NCBI GenBank assembly: GCA_946541285.1
Contig: CAMNJG010000038.1
Coordinates: 1-10,019, forward strand
Reading direction: 5' to 3'
DNA length: 10,019 nucleotides
From: an uncultured Clostridia bacterium
GTDB taxonomy: Bacteria > Bacillota > Clostridia > Peptostreptococcales > Anaerovoracaceae
The translations under genes and the position numbers were made by a program. Position 1 is the stretch's first letter. Every line of letters begins with the position of its first letter. This document shows, piece after piece, positions 1 through 7,240 of the stretch. Under the pieces are notes generated by a model. The model ran no database searches and was not told where the DNA came from. It was given only the letters and a program-made list of their open reading frames with translations.

Positions 1-1913
1 CCTTCGGTACCGGAATTATCCGGTAACTGGTTCTGGTTTGACTGGAGCGTACTGGTGGCATCCGCGGAACTGCCGAGTACCAATTTGATCTTTTCCTGCG
101 CTTTATTCCGTTCTACCGTAAGTTCGACTTCATCTCCCGGCGTATAATTAATCATCCTTGATTTGAGGGCGCTCATGCCATCGATCGCTTTGCCATCGAT
201 TTCGGTGATGATGTCCCCTTCCTTCAGTCCTGCTTCCGCGGCCGGGGAACTGGTATAAATCTGCATGATATAAACACCGCTCTTCGCGTCAAAATCAGTG
301 GCGTAATTCTCTGTAATTGTGGAAAGGTCAACACCCGAAATGCCGATATACGTCTGCTCATAAGAACCTTTTTCACGGATCTGTTTGATAATCGGTGTCG
401 TAGTATTGATCGGAATCGCGAAACCCAGACCTTCTGAGGAGGAGGCTTTGGCTGTAGTGATTCCGATTACCTGACCGCTGCTGTTAATCAGAGGGCCGCC
501 GGAATTACCGGAATTGATCGCCGCGTCCGTCTGGATCAGTCCATCCATGTTATTGGTCTTGCCGGTGGATTCATCCTGCGTCGTAATCGCCCGGTTCAGT
601 CCGCTGATGATCCCCGACGTGACAGAGCGTTCATAGTTCAGTCCCAGCGGGTTGCCGATCGCCAGCGCGTAGTCTCCGATATGGATCTCATCGGAATCAC
701 CCAGTTCCGCTGCGGTAAGATTGGACGCTTCGATCTTGACAATCGCCAGATCCAGGCTGGAATCGTTCCAGAGTACTTTTCCGCTGTATTCGGTTCCGTC
801 ATACAGATCTACGGTAATCTGTTCCGTATTTCCGTCATTGATGACATGGGAGTTGGTGAGGATATAGCCATCCTCCGAAACAATGATCCCTGTACCGATT
901 CCCTGTACCATACCGCGCTGCAGGCCGAAAATGGTCTGTCTCTGGGACTGGGCAACGGTACTGATTCCGACAACAGAAGGCATGACTTTTTCAGAAATCG
1001 CTGACGCGGCATTCACACTGGTCACATCTCCGGTAATATTGACATTTGATGTACCGGAATGATTCCTGGACGCCGCGTTCCGGTTCGCGATGGTCGCGCC
1101 GCTGAACCCGGCGACCCCGCAAAGCGCGATGACCAGCATTGCCGCCAGAAAACGCCGGAATGCGCCTGATGATTTTTTTTCTGTTTTCTTCCTGGCGGAT
1201 TCTCCCTGCGGAGTAGCATAATAACCGCTGTACTGCTGGCGTCCGTCAGTTCCACCAGACGCTGCCGATCCCTCCGAGTAACCGTTATTATAATAACGGT
1301 AATCGCCTGTTCTGTCCGAAATATCACTGCCATAAGCTCCGGAGTCATCATTTCTGTATCCGGCAGTCGAGTCGATTCTTACGGATTCACCTTTCGCGAC
1401 ACTGTAATCGACTTCTGCTTCACCACTCCCGGACCAGGTCATTCCTCCACCATAGCTTCCGGAAGGATGTCCTGCAGGCGGCTCCGTATAATTTCCTGCT
1501 CCGGTGACGGTTTCTCCTGTCGTTTCCGGCCCATGCTCCCAGACGCCGTCTGTTCCGGTTCCGTCATAGGACTGCGCAGTTTCCCTGTATGCTCTGGATG
1601 GCTCTGTGCCGCCTGGCATTGTTCCTTCCACGGAGCCTGATGGGTGCTCCCATGTGCCTGTCGTTCCAGTTTCCTGATAAGACTCCGTGGCTCCTCTGTA
1701 TGATCCGGATGGTTCCGTACCGCCGGACATTGTACTTTCTACAGCTTTCGGCTCAGATCCCCATGACTGGAATGTTCCGCTGCCTTCGCGGGGATCCGGG
1801 TTTTCGCCATAAATGCCTGAAGCCGCGTTTCCGGAAACAGTCTGTCCATCCTGCGCAGATCCGTCAGTCCAGTGCCTTTCCGGGTTCTGATCGTTATAAT
1901 CTCTGTTATCCAT
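1..1913 (-). CDS. htrA: HtrA/DegP-family membrane-anchored serine protease with PDZ domain (C-terminus cut by window edge)
   Basis: An ATP-independent envelope quality-control protease that degrades or refolds damaged exported proteins. 637 codons are visible, read from ATG at 1911-1913, with an AGGTGA ribosome binding site at 1918-1923. Residues about 1-250 are a Gly/Ser/Thr/Glu-rich, probably disordered and cytosolic tail; 253-275 form one membrane segment after a basic stretch (RKKTEKKSS, FRR). The trypsin-like domain follows with the full triad: His356 (TNSHVIN), Asp388 (SLDLAIVK) and Ser471 (GNSGGPL). A PDZ domain starts near residue 521 (TYIGISG) and runs to about 620, followed by a Gln/Asn-rich linker going off the edge. 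The gene lies 26 bp after walJ, the same order as yycJ-yycK/htrA in Bacillus-type wal operons, so it is probably co-transcribed with it. The odd part is the long repeat-bearing N-terminal tail. The family is certain; the exact paralogue (HtrA, HtrB or HtrC) is not. Confidence 0.96.
   Translation of the reverse strand, partial: MDNRDYNDQNPERHWTDGSAQDGQTVSGNAASGIYGENPDPREGSGTFQSWGSEPKAVESTMSGGTEPSGSYRGATESYQETGTTGTWEHPSGSVEGTMPGGTEPSRAYRETAQSYDGTGTDGVWEHGPETTGETVTGAGNYTEPPAGHPSGSYGGGMTWSGSGEAEVDYSVAKGESVRIDSTAGYRNDDSGAYGSDISDRTGDYRYYNNGYSEGSAASGGTDGRQQYSGYYATPQGESARKKTEKKSSGAFRRFLAAMLVIALCGVAGFSGATIANRNAASRNHSGTSNVNITGDVTSVNAASAISEKVMPSVVGISTVAQSQRQTIFGLQRGMVQGIGTGIIVSEDGYILTNSHVINDGNTEQITVDLYDGTEYSGKVLWNDSSLDLAIVKIEASNLTAAELGDSDEIHIGDYALAIGNPLGLNYERSVTSGIISGLNRAITTQDESTGKTNNMDGLIQTDAAINSGNSGGPLINSSGQVIGITTAKASSSEGLGFAIPINTTTPIIKQIREKGSYEQTYIGISGVDLSTITENYATDFDAKSGVYIMQIYTSSPAAEAGLKEGDIITEIDGKAIDGMSALKSRMINYTPGDEVELTVERNKAQEKIKLVLGSSADATSTLQSNQNQLPDNSGTE
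1281..1300. repeat. Perfect 20-bp palindrome inside htrA coding sequence
   Basis: ACCGTTATTA is followed directly by its reverse complement TAATAACGGT, giving a perfect inverted repeat with no spacer. It lies in the disordered tail of HtrA, encoding a Tyr/Asn-rich stretch (YRYYNNGY). It could be a chance result of Tyr/Asn codons, a protein-binding site, or an mRNA hairpin. Confidence 0.6.
1512..1733 (-). repeat. Two-copy 37-residue (111 bp) tandem repeat in the HtrA N-terminal tail
   Basis: Residues 61-97 and 98-134 of the HtrA protein align end to end without gaps. Shared positions include TM-GGTEPS at the start, -YR in the middle, SY--TGT-G and then WEH near the end. The copies have diverged at the DNA level but keep the 111 bp period. 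Weak echoes on either side (GTFQSWGSEPKAVES before, YTEPPAGHPSGSYGG after) suggest older, decayed copies. It is a low-complexity, likely disordered cytosolic segment; its function is unknown. Confidence 0.8.
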
Positions 1914-1939
1914 AGTTTCACCTCTTAATTAATATATTG

Positions 1940-2737
1940 TTACAGTTCCACCATACCGCTGAGACCATCCCTTTTCAGGACTTCCAGGTGATAGTCCCGG
2001 TCCATGAGGAAACTGTTCTCCTCCAGAATATTCCGGACCGTCTGAAACGCCAGTCCGGGAAAATTGTTTGTGCTGCTGAGATGGGCCAGAAAAATATGCC
2101 GGTAACGGCTGTCCTTTTTCATGATTTCCGCCAGCGTCCCGCCAGCGGTTTCATTGGAAAGATGTCCTCTCTCACCGAGAATTCTCTGCTTCAGGGAATA
2201 CGGGTACGGACCCGCTCTGAGCATATTAACCTCGTGATTCGCTTCCAGTACCACAATGTCAGACTCGTACAGGTATTCAGCAACTTCCGGCGGGACATAC
2301 CCGGTATCCGTCAGGATGGTCAGACGGTTTCCCCCCGCTTCCACCGAATAACAGACCGGATCAGAGGCATCATGAGAAACCGGCAGTGACTGGACTTTCA
2401 TACCGCCCACTTTGATTTCCCGGCCGGGAGCGAAGCAGATCAGCTGTTCATCCCTGTACATGGCATCCCGGATACAGGATCCGGTTCCCTCAGAAGCGTA
2501 AACTTTCCATTCCGGATTTTTTTTCGTCAGTACGCGGAGTCCCTTTATGTGATCCGTATGCTCATGCGTGATAAACACGCTGTCGACAGACGCTCTGTCC
2601 ACTCCCGCGGTTTTCAGGGAATCAATTATTTTTTTCGTACTGATCCCCGCGTCAATGAGGATCGCGCTGCTGCCGTCCCGGACCAGATAACAGTTTCCAC
2701 TGCTGCTGCTCGCAAAAGAGCATATGCTGAGACTCAT
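1940..2737 (-). CDS. walJ: WalJ/YycJ-like metallo-beta-lactamase-fold hydrolase
   Basis: A 265-residue member of the metallo-beta-lactamase fold, close to the roughly 264 residues of Bacillus YycJ. WalJ proteins are cytosolic and are thought to act as nucleases or phosphodiesterases linking DNA replication to wall homeostasis; the substrate is not settled. The N-terminus (MSLSICSFASSSSGNCYLV) is the family signature. The metal-binding motif THEHTDH gives His58, His60, Asp62 and His63; further ligands are His122 (SHDASDP), Asp144 (LTDTGY) and His219 (FLAHLS). I chose the ATG at 2735-2737 over the in-frame ATG at 2806 because CAGGAG sits 5 nt upstream and the family N-terminus begins there; the extra 23 residues look non-homologous. 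htrA follows after 26 bp. It is a phosphodiesterase-type enzyme of the fold, not an antibiotic-resistance beta-lactamase. Confidence 0.92.
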   Translation of the reverse strand: MSLSICSFASSSSGNCYLVRDGSSAILIDAGISTKKIIDSLKTAGVDRASVDSVFITHEHTDHIKGLRVLTKKNPEWKVYASEGTGSCIRDAMYRDEQLICFAPGREIKVGGMKVQSLPVSHDASDPVCYSVEAGGNRLTILTDTGYVPPEVAEYLYESDIVVLEANHEVNMLRAGPYPYSLKQRILGERGHLSNETAGGTLAEIMKKDSRYRHIFLAHLSSTNNFPGLAFQTVRNILEENSFLMDRDYHLEVLKRDGLSGMVEL

Positions 2738-2742
2738 GCTGA

Positions 2743-2748
2743 CTCCTG
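2743..2748 (-). promoter_or_regulatory. walJ ribosome binding site, decides the start
   Basis: CAGGAG on the minus strand lies 5 nt before the ATG at 2737. The upstream in-frame ATG (2806) has only a GGCGGAGGA about 24 nt away, too far to serve it. This supports 2737 as the walJ start. Confidence 0.7.
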
Positions 2749-2849
2749 TCTGAAGAATATCTCTCTTCCTGCTGTAAACATTACTCTTTCTATGTGACGG
2801 ATTCATGATGTCAGTGTGAATTGTTATGATCCTCCGCCATTAAGTTCAG

Positions 2850-2858
2850 ATTATATCA
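2850..2858 (-). promoter_or_regulatory. Extended -10 promoter for walJ-htrA
   Basis: On the minus strand TGATATAAT is a perfect TATAAT (2850-2855) preceded by the TGn extension at 2857-2858. No good -35 is seen 16-18 bp upstream, which is common for extended -10 promoters. Transcription would start near 2843 and give a leader of about 105 nt before walJ. It lies downstream of the terminator of the WalH/I-like gene, so walJ-htrA appears to be its own unit. Confidence 0.6.
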
Positions 2859-2945
2859 CTTTGGGATTTAAAAGAACAGTGCTCTGTCAGGAACTGCGCA
2901 TAAACAGCCTGTACAAAGTTACTGTTCCCCTTACAAAACACAACA

Positions 2946-2970
2946 ACCGCGCGGAAAGAATCCGCGCGGT
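2946..2970 (-). terminator. Rho-independent terminator after the WalH/I-like gene
   Basis: A perfect 10-bp stem (ACCGCGCGGA, loop of 5 nt, TCCGCGCGGT) is followed on the minus strand by a T-rich tail (TGTTGTGTTTTGT). It lies 83 bp past the stop codon at 3053 and separates that gene from walJ. The strand is chosen from the T-rich tail. Confidence 0.8.
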
Positions 2971-3052
2971 CATCCGATCGTTTCAGTTCAACATTTTTCT
3001 CATACCGGATTTTCACGAAACACAGGACGACGGACACTTCGTCGCTGCGTGA

Positions 3053-4990
3053 TCAGGTATGATACAGAAGTACCCCGGTCCGGGCCTGGAACAGGAAAAT
3101 ATGATCGCCGATCCCGATTTTCCATACCGGTTCCAGAATCCAGTCCTTCTGCGGTGTGTCCTCATCGACTTCCGGGTTCACATCTTCGATCCCCTGTGAA
3201 GAAAGATCACCGATTTCATCCTCACTGACAGTTTCTTCGGAGGATTCCTCCTCTTCAGCATCAGTGTCGTCCTCCGCGGCATCGAACCGGATCAGCTGCA
3301 GTTCCGCCGAAGTCATCTGCTTTGTGATTTCCTCCGCCGTCCACTTCCGTTTCTGGCTTTCCGTCATCGCTTCTTCCTGACTGCCTTCCTCATACTGCAA
3401 CGCTTCCGAGAGAACCGTGCTGTTGAGACGGATCACGGACTTCAGGCTGATCGCGGTGCCACCATCGGTAAAGGATGCCGATTCCTTTCCCTTTGAAGAA
3501 GTGGCATTCCCGCGGGACGCTCCGGAAGTACTCTTGCGTGTATTATAGACTCTTTCACGGGGATCTGTCGTTCCGCGGCTCTGTCTCTCCGTTTCCCGGA
3601 TCTGTGACAGATCCGGCAGGTCACGGTGGAAAGATGCCACACTGGCCCCATAAAGATCAATGGTGATCTGAGTCCCGTCCCTGTAGCTTAACGGGAAGCC
3701 CAGGAGATCAAGATCAAAGGTAAAGCGGTATCCGGTCTCCTGCCTGGAGGCCAGAACTTTTCCTTCCCTGTCGATTTCCTCCGCCCCGACGAGACGGATT
3801 CCGACATTGCTGTTTTCCGCCGCTGGCCATCCGCCATGCTCCCTGATATAGCTGACAGCGATTTCCAGACTTTCAAAGAAGTCCGGCGCCGGCTTCAGAT
3901 TGAGCCAGCCAAAGATTCCGCCAGAACCTGCTTCCTGCGTGTACGTAAAACCTCCGTCACGATCCAGCCGGAGCATTTTTTCCATGCTTCCGTACATATA
4001 GATCACACTGCCGTCGGATGCCTTCACTTTATGGATAAAATCCATCCCGTCCGGGAAGAAAATTTTCTCCAGGCGCTTCATCCCCGCTTTTTTGGTCGGC
4101 GTATATTCGGAGGTAAATTCTTCTGTCGGTGGTACGGTCCAGGTCGTCGAACCCGGGATACTGGAATTCCCGGACAGTTCTTCCAGCGCTTCCACGCCGG
4201 ATACGTTTTCCGGAAAAAGCTCCGTATCTCCGTACCAGATACTGTCATACGCGTACGCGGCTCTCTCCGCGTTCTGGGACGCACTGATCAGGAATCCCTC
4301 AACATATTCCGGTGTCAGGACGGACGCTTTTGTCCCCGCGACATTGATCCTGTAATAGCGGTCCTTTTCCCCGTCATAAAAATACAGATGCCCGCCATGG
4401 TTTGCCGACATAATGATCCGGGATACATAATGAATCCTGCTCCCGGAAGGAGCTTTCATCCGATGGTAACGGATAAAATCGTCAAAAGGAATCGCGCAGT
4501 TGAACTCTGCCACGACGGTTTTCCCCGGAATCTCGATGGCATAATCTTCTTTGGTCAGCTTTTCCGCTTCCGACTGATCCGACAGATAATCCCGGACGGC
4601 CACCAGTATCGTACTGTAGGCTGTCGAGGTGCTGTCCAGCTTGCGGGAAAGGATAAAATCCGGCCGCAGCTGATAGTACGTACCGCTGCCATCTCCGGCT
4701 GAGATATATTCCGGCGACGTCAGCCGGGAAACCTCCTGTTTCAGTTCCTGGTACGCCTGTTTTTCCGGTGAACTTCTCCCAAACGGAAGCCAGTCGATAT
4801 GCCCCGCCGCCATCTGCAGACCGTACAGGCCAAAACAGAAAACAATCAGTGCCAGAAACGCCGCGAGAAGGATTTCCCTGACTGGTTTTTTCTTTTTATT
4901 TTCAATTTTGATTTCTTCTGATTCTGCGGCTGATTCTGCGGCTGTTTCCTCTGCCTGATTCAGATCTGTTTCCTGTTGTGCCTGTGACAT
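3053..4990 (-). CDS. Single-pass membrane protein, WalH/WalI (YycH/YycI)-like
   Basis: A 645-residue protein anchored by one membrane segment (about 39-60) after a cytosolic acidic tail and a KKKKPVR basic stretch, with the rest outside the membrane. Features seen in YycH/YycI families are a GYRFTFDLDLLGFPLSYRDG-type beta segment, a following LSEAL-type helix, and a C-terminal LEPVWKIGIGDHIFLFQARTG strand pair near 620-640. In Bacillus these proteins bind the sensor kinase WalK and tune its activity. Position just upstream of walJ-htrA fits that role. It is longer than WalH (about 455) or WalI (about 280), with a Ser/Thr-rich linker and a strongly acidic insert (about 569-614). The start is uncertain: I use ATG 4990; ATG 5038 has AGAGGA only 2 nt away, and ATG 5098 has no ribosome binding site and nearly abuts a -10 motif. 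The family assignment rests on pattern and context only. Confidence 0.6.
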   Translation of the reverse strand: MSQAQQETDLNQAEETAAESAAESEEIKIENKKKKPVREILLAAFLALIVFCFGLYGLQMAAGHIDWLPFGRSSPEKQAYQELKQEVSRLTSPEYISAGDGSGTYYQLRPDFILSRKLDSTSTAYSTILVAVRDYLSDQSEAEKLTKEDYAIEIPGKTVVAEFNCAIPFDDFIRYHRMKAPSGSRIHYVSRIIMSANHGGHLYFYDGEKDRYYRINVAGTKASVLTPEYVEGFLISASQNAERAAYAYDSIWYGDTELFPENVSGVEALEELSGNSSIPGSTTWTVPPTEEFTSEYTPTKKAGMKRLEKIFFPDGMDFIHKVKASDGSVIYMYGSMEKMLRLDRDGGFTYTQEAGSGGIFGWLNLKPAPDFFESLEIAVSYIREHGGWPAAENSNVGIRLVGAEEIDREGKVLASRQETGYRFTFDLDLLGFPLSYRDGTQITIDLYGASVASFHRDLPDLSQIRETERQSRGTTDPRERVYNTRKSTSGASRGNATSSKGKESASFTDGGTAISLKSVIRLNSTVLSEALQYEEGSQEEAMTESQKRKWTAEEITKQMTSAELQLIRFDAAEDDTDAEEEESSEETVSEDEIGDLSSQGIEDVNPEVDEDTPQKDWILEPVWKIGIGDHIFLFQARTGVLLYHT

Positions 4991-5112
4991 TTCTTTACCG
5001 TTAATAAAACACATTCTCAGAATAACGCATATTTTCATTTTCCTCTGCCCTGCCTGTGGAATTTCCTGTACTTCCACGGCCGGACTCCGGTCGTACATAA
5101 AAATACAGACTA

Positions 5113-5118
5113 ATTATA
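5113..5118 (-). promoter_or_regulatory. Possible -10 element for the WalH/I-like gene
   Basis: A perfect TATAAT on the minus strand, in GATATAATTAG. The best -35-like hexamer, TTGTAA at 5141-5146, is 22 bp away, which is too far, so this is weak. A start site near 5106 would argue against translation from ATG 5098. The 5099-5220 gap holds nothing else convincing and no clear terminator for the esterase gene. Confidence 0.3.
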
Positions 5119-5220
5119 TCTTTTTGGACGCCTGTTTCTGTTACAAACACATTACAGTTTCAGGAAACTTTTTGCCGGGTACTGCTGTTCAGCTGTAAGG
5201 AGCCGCCGGAGCTGCTTCGA

Positions 5221-7101
5221 TCAGTCGCCCATGCACTCATTCACCCAGTCGATGAAGTTCTCTGTGGCACTTCCTGTACGCTCCGCCTGTGTATGTCCTT
5301 CACCCCACACAGTTTCAAAATCAACTGACTCAACTCCCTGGTACTGTTCCAGGGCCAGGGCCAGGTTCATCTCTGTCGAAAGCGCGCAGTCTCCCTGGGC
5401 GATCCCTGAACGGATTCTCCAGTATTTCGCGACCGTACTGCTCTGATAGCCTTCCTGTGATTCCAGTAAATAGTACAGTGGTGTGTACATATGCAGACGC
5501 ATCTCCACCAGGCTGCCCAGTGCGTCTGTTTTTTCCAGATCCTCCGCGTACGCTGACGCGTAACTGCTTCCCAGGTCCTTCAGAATCTCCGCCAGCCTGG
5601 CGTCAAAGTGCGCGCCATTTCCGTCTCCGTAACCGAACAGCGTATTTTCTCCCTGTCCGGCATCCAGCTGGTCAAAGGCTCCCAGGTTTTTCGACGCCTG
5701 TTTGAACGCTTTGACAAAGGACGCGATATCGGTAATGGTGGCCGTTTCGGCATCACTGTCATACTCAACCCATTTTCCATTCTGATTTAATGCGTCGATA
5801 TAATCCTGCACGGTGTCATAGGTTCCGGTAAGAGTCAGGCCACTGTCGGTCTCATTTCGCGTGATGTCATCCATTTCTTCATAAGACTGTTCCTCCGTCT
5901 TTTCAGATTCTGCGGATTTCATCCGTTCTTCCGTTCCATTGCCCGGGGACGGCTCCCCATTGCCATCCGGCTTCTGTCCATCTCCGGAAAACGATTCTTT
6001 CATCCCGTCCGGAATTCTGCCTCCACCCGGCATACCGCCTCCTGAGGAAGCGGAAGACGCGTCATAAGGGAACTCCGTATCCGACAGGAAATGATTCAGC
6101 GATTCTTCAATTACGGTTTTCATATAATCATAGTAGCTTCCGGCCTGGTAAATCCCTTCAGAAGACTGATCCAGCATCAGTACGTGCCCTTCCGGATCCT
6201 TCAGTCCCGCTCTGTTGATATATTCCGCGAAAGACGCTGCCAGACGATCGGAAATCTGCTGTTCTTCATCAGAAAGCCCGCTTCTGGTCGATCCCATCAT
6301 CCATTCATATGCCGCGTCCGCGCTGTCCAGGCCAGTGATCGGGCACCAGCACATGGAACCCAGAACCGCGTCACTGACGCCATCCACCGCACCGATCTGA
6401 TGAAGATAATCTTCATAAAAATAGTTGTCTCCGGTCGTCCCCATCAGGGAGGACTGCGCGCCTCCGCCGCTCATCCCGAAAGTAAAGATACTTTCCGCGT
6501 CCCCCGGAAGCTCCTCATCAACATACCGGAGATACCGGACCGCGGCTTTCAGGTCCGTAACACCGGCAGGTGCCCCGGCATCTCTTCCGCGGCATCCGGC
6601 ATGAACGTAGACCATCCCTTTTTCTGTATACTCCGTAACACTGGTATAATCCGTAAGTGGCGACTGGGCCGAATAGCCGGGGGTATTGACAGGCATGACA
6701 ATCGGCGCGTCCGATGCCGTGTAGGCCCCTGCGTTTCCTTCGCTGCTGATCTCACAGGTATATGTCCCGTCCCCATTTTCCGTACCGGTGAGATACGCTC
6801 CCGGCACAAATACCGCCAGAGTTTCGTAGTTTTCATCCGCCGGCGTTTCACAGTAGCAGATCCCTGTCTGATAATAGACATCATCCTCCGTGTTGTATTT
6901 CCATGCCGCGGCATCCACTCCCGGAAGACCTGTACTGACTTCCATCTCCGCGGATACCGCAGTATTCCCTGTGCTTCCGCCTGTCGCAGAAGAGGCTGCC
7001 TTTTCTTCGCTTTCCACAGAACCGGGCGATGATCCGCATGCCGCGGTCGCCACAAGCATCACTGCGGTCATCACAGCCGCCATGATCTTCTGTTTCATCA
7101 T
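5221..7101 (-). CDS. Secreted lipoprotein, subtype-B tannase-like alpha/beta-hydrolase (esterase)
   Basis: A 626-residue predicted lipoprotein esterase on the outer face of the membrane. The N-terminus has a basic start, a hydrophobic stretch and a lipobox ending in TAAC, giving a lipidated Cys near residue 22. The nucleophile elbow GMSGGGAQSS gives Ser211. Asp571 (AQGDCALS) and His603 (GEGHTQ) complete a triad; their 32-residue spacing equals that of Lactobacillus plantarum tannase (Asp419, His451). WCPITGLD, FDQLDAGQGENTLFG and YWRIRSGIAQGD are also typical of this family. Such enzymes hydrolyse gallate or similar phenolic esters. Residues about 347-410 are a Gly/Pro/Glu/Ser-rich insertion, probably a disordered loop in the lid region. 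The start is ATG 7101, six bases after AAAAGGAGGT; the in-frame codons up to 7158 lack this signal. The natural substrate is uncertain. Confidence 0.85.
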   Translation of the reverse strand: MMKQKIMAAVMTAVMLVATAACGSSPGSVESEEKAASSATGGSTGNTAVSAEMEVSTGLPGVDAAAWKYNTEDDVYYQTGICYCETPADENYETLAVFVPGAYLTGTENGDGTYTCEISSEGNAGAYTASDAPIVMPVNTPGYSAQSPLTDYTSVTEYTEKGMVYVHAGCRGRDAGAPAGVTDLKAAVRYLRYVDEELPGDAESIFTFGMSGGGAQSSLMGTTGDNYFYEDYLHQIGAVDGVSDAVLGSMCWCPITGLDSADAAYEWMMGSTRSGLSDEEQQISDRLAASFAEYINRAGLKDPEGHVLMLDQSSEGIYQAGSYYDYMKTVIEESLNHFLSDTEFPYDASSASSGGGMPGGGRIPDGMKESFSGDGQKPDGNGEPSPGNGTEERMKSAESEKTEEQSYEEMDDITRNETDSGLTLTGTYDTVQDYIDALNQNGKWVEYDSDAETATITDIASFVKAFKQASKNLGAFDQLDAGQGENTLFGYGDGNGAHFDARLAEILKDLGSSYASAYAEDLEKTDALGSLVEMRLHMYTPLYYLLESQEGYQSSTVAKYWRIRSGIAQGDCALSTEMNLALALEQYQGVESVDFETVWGEGHTQAERTGSATENFIDWVNECMGD

Positions 7102-7106
7102 TGCGT

Positions 7107-7116
7107 ACCTCCTTTT
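7107..7116 (-). promoter_or_regulatory. Strong ribosome binding site of the tannase-like gene
   Basis: AAAAGGAGGT on the minus strand, near-perfect complement to the 16S rRNA tail, ends 5 nt before the paired ATG ATG at 7101-7096. It fixes the start at 7101, which also places the hydrophobic signal sequence at the very N-terminus. Confidence 0.85.
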
Positions 7117-7165
7117 CATCCATTGTGCCCCGGAATTTCTTTCATGATCATGATCCATACGGTTT

Positions 7166-7185
7166 GCCGGCAGGTTTCTGCCGAC
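7166..7185 (-). promoter_or_regulatory. Hairpin at the 5' end of the tannase-like mRNA leader
   Basis: GTCGGCAG and CTGCCGGC on the minus strand pair over 8 bp (one G-U) with a 4-nt AAAC loop. It begins only a few bases after the predicted transcription start near 7189, so it may protect the 5' end of the mRNA. A perfect 12-bp palindrome, TCATGATCATGA, follows in the same leader at 7142-7153. Confidence 0.5.
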
Positions 7186-7195
7186 GGTGGGTTCT

Positions 7196-7224
7196 ATTTT
7201 ATCATAAATGGGAGAAGCTTACAA
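7196..7224 (-). promoter_or_regulatory. Sigma-A promoter for the tannase-like gene
   Basis: On the minus strand TTGTAA (7219-7224), a 17-bp spacer and TAAAAT (7196-7201), with an upstream TGn extension (TGATAAAAT). Predicted start near 7189, giving a leader of about 88 nt. It is back to back with the rnhA promoter, the two -35 elements being 16 bp apart across an AT-rich stretch. Confidence 0.65.
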
Positions 7225-7240
7225 ATTTAAAAATTTCTGA

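Larger units (their letters stand above)
2738..3052. other. Intergenic region and walJ leader
   Basis: About 315 bp between walJ and the WalH/I-like gene. It holds, in minus-strand order, a short untranslated tail, a GC-rich terminator (2946-2970), the walJ extended -10 promoter (2850-2858), an orphan Shine-Dalgarno-like GGCGGAGGA (2832-2840 area) and a 9-codon ORF (2811-2840: M-A-E-D-H-N-N-S-H-stop) that would begin almost at the predicted transcription start. I see no supported protein gene on the plus strand here. Confidence 0.55.

Noticed and set aside
1940..2737. Antibiotic-resistance metallo-beta-lactamase
   Set aside because: Only the fold is shared. The SFASxSSGNCYLV start, length and adjacency to htrA mark it as WalJ; there is no secretion signal.
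2738..2806. Longer walJ start at ATG 2806
   Set aside because: The extra residues precede the conserved N-terminus, while ATG 2737 has a proper ribosome binding site and gives the usual family length.
2816..3052. A 78-codon plus-strand frame in the gap between walJ and the WalH/I-like gene
   Set aside because: It runs through a strong terminator hairpin and the walJ promoter, has no ribosome binding site or family features.
3836..4702. A 288-codon open frame on the plus strand opposite the WalH/I-like gene
   Set aside because: Same pattern: fully antisense, no recognisable motif, Arg/His/Phe-rich, no start signal.
6091..7032. A 313-codon open frame on the plus strand opposite the tannase-like gene
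   Set aside because: It lies wholly inside a gene with clear family motifs, has Arg/His/Cys-rich low-sense composition and no ribosome binding site. It is an antisense shadow caused by codon bias.
7102..7158. Longer start for the tannase-like lipoprotein (ATG 7158)
   Set aside because: The AAAAGGAGGT site lies downstream of it and directly before ATG 7101, and the signal sequence begins at 7101.
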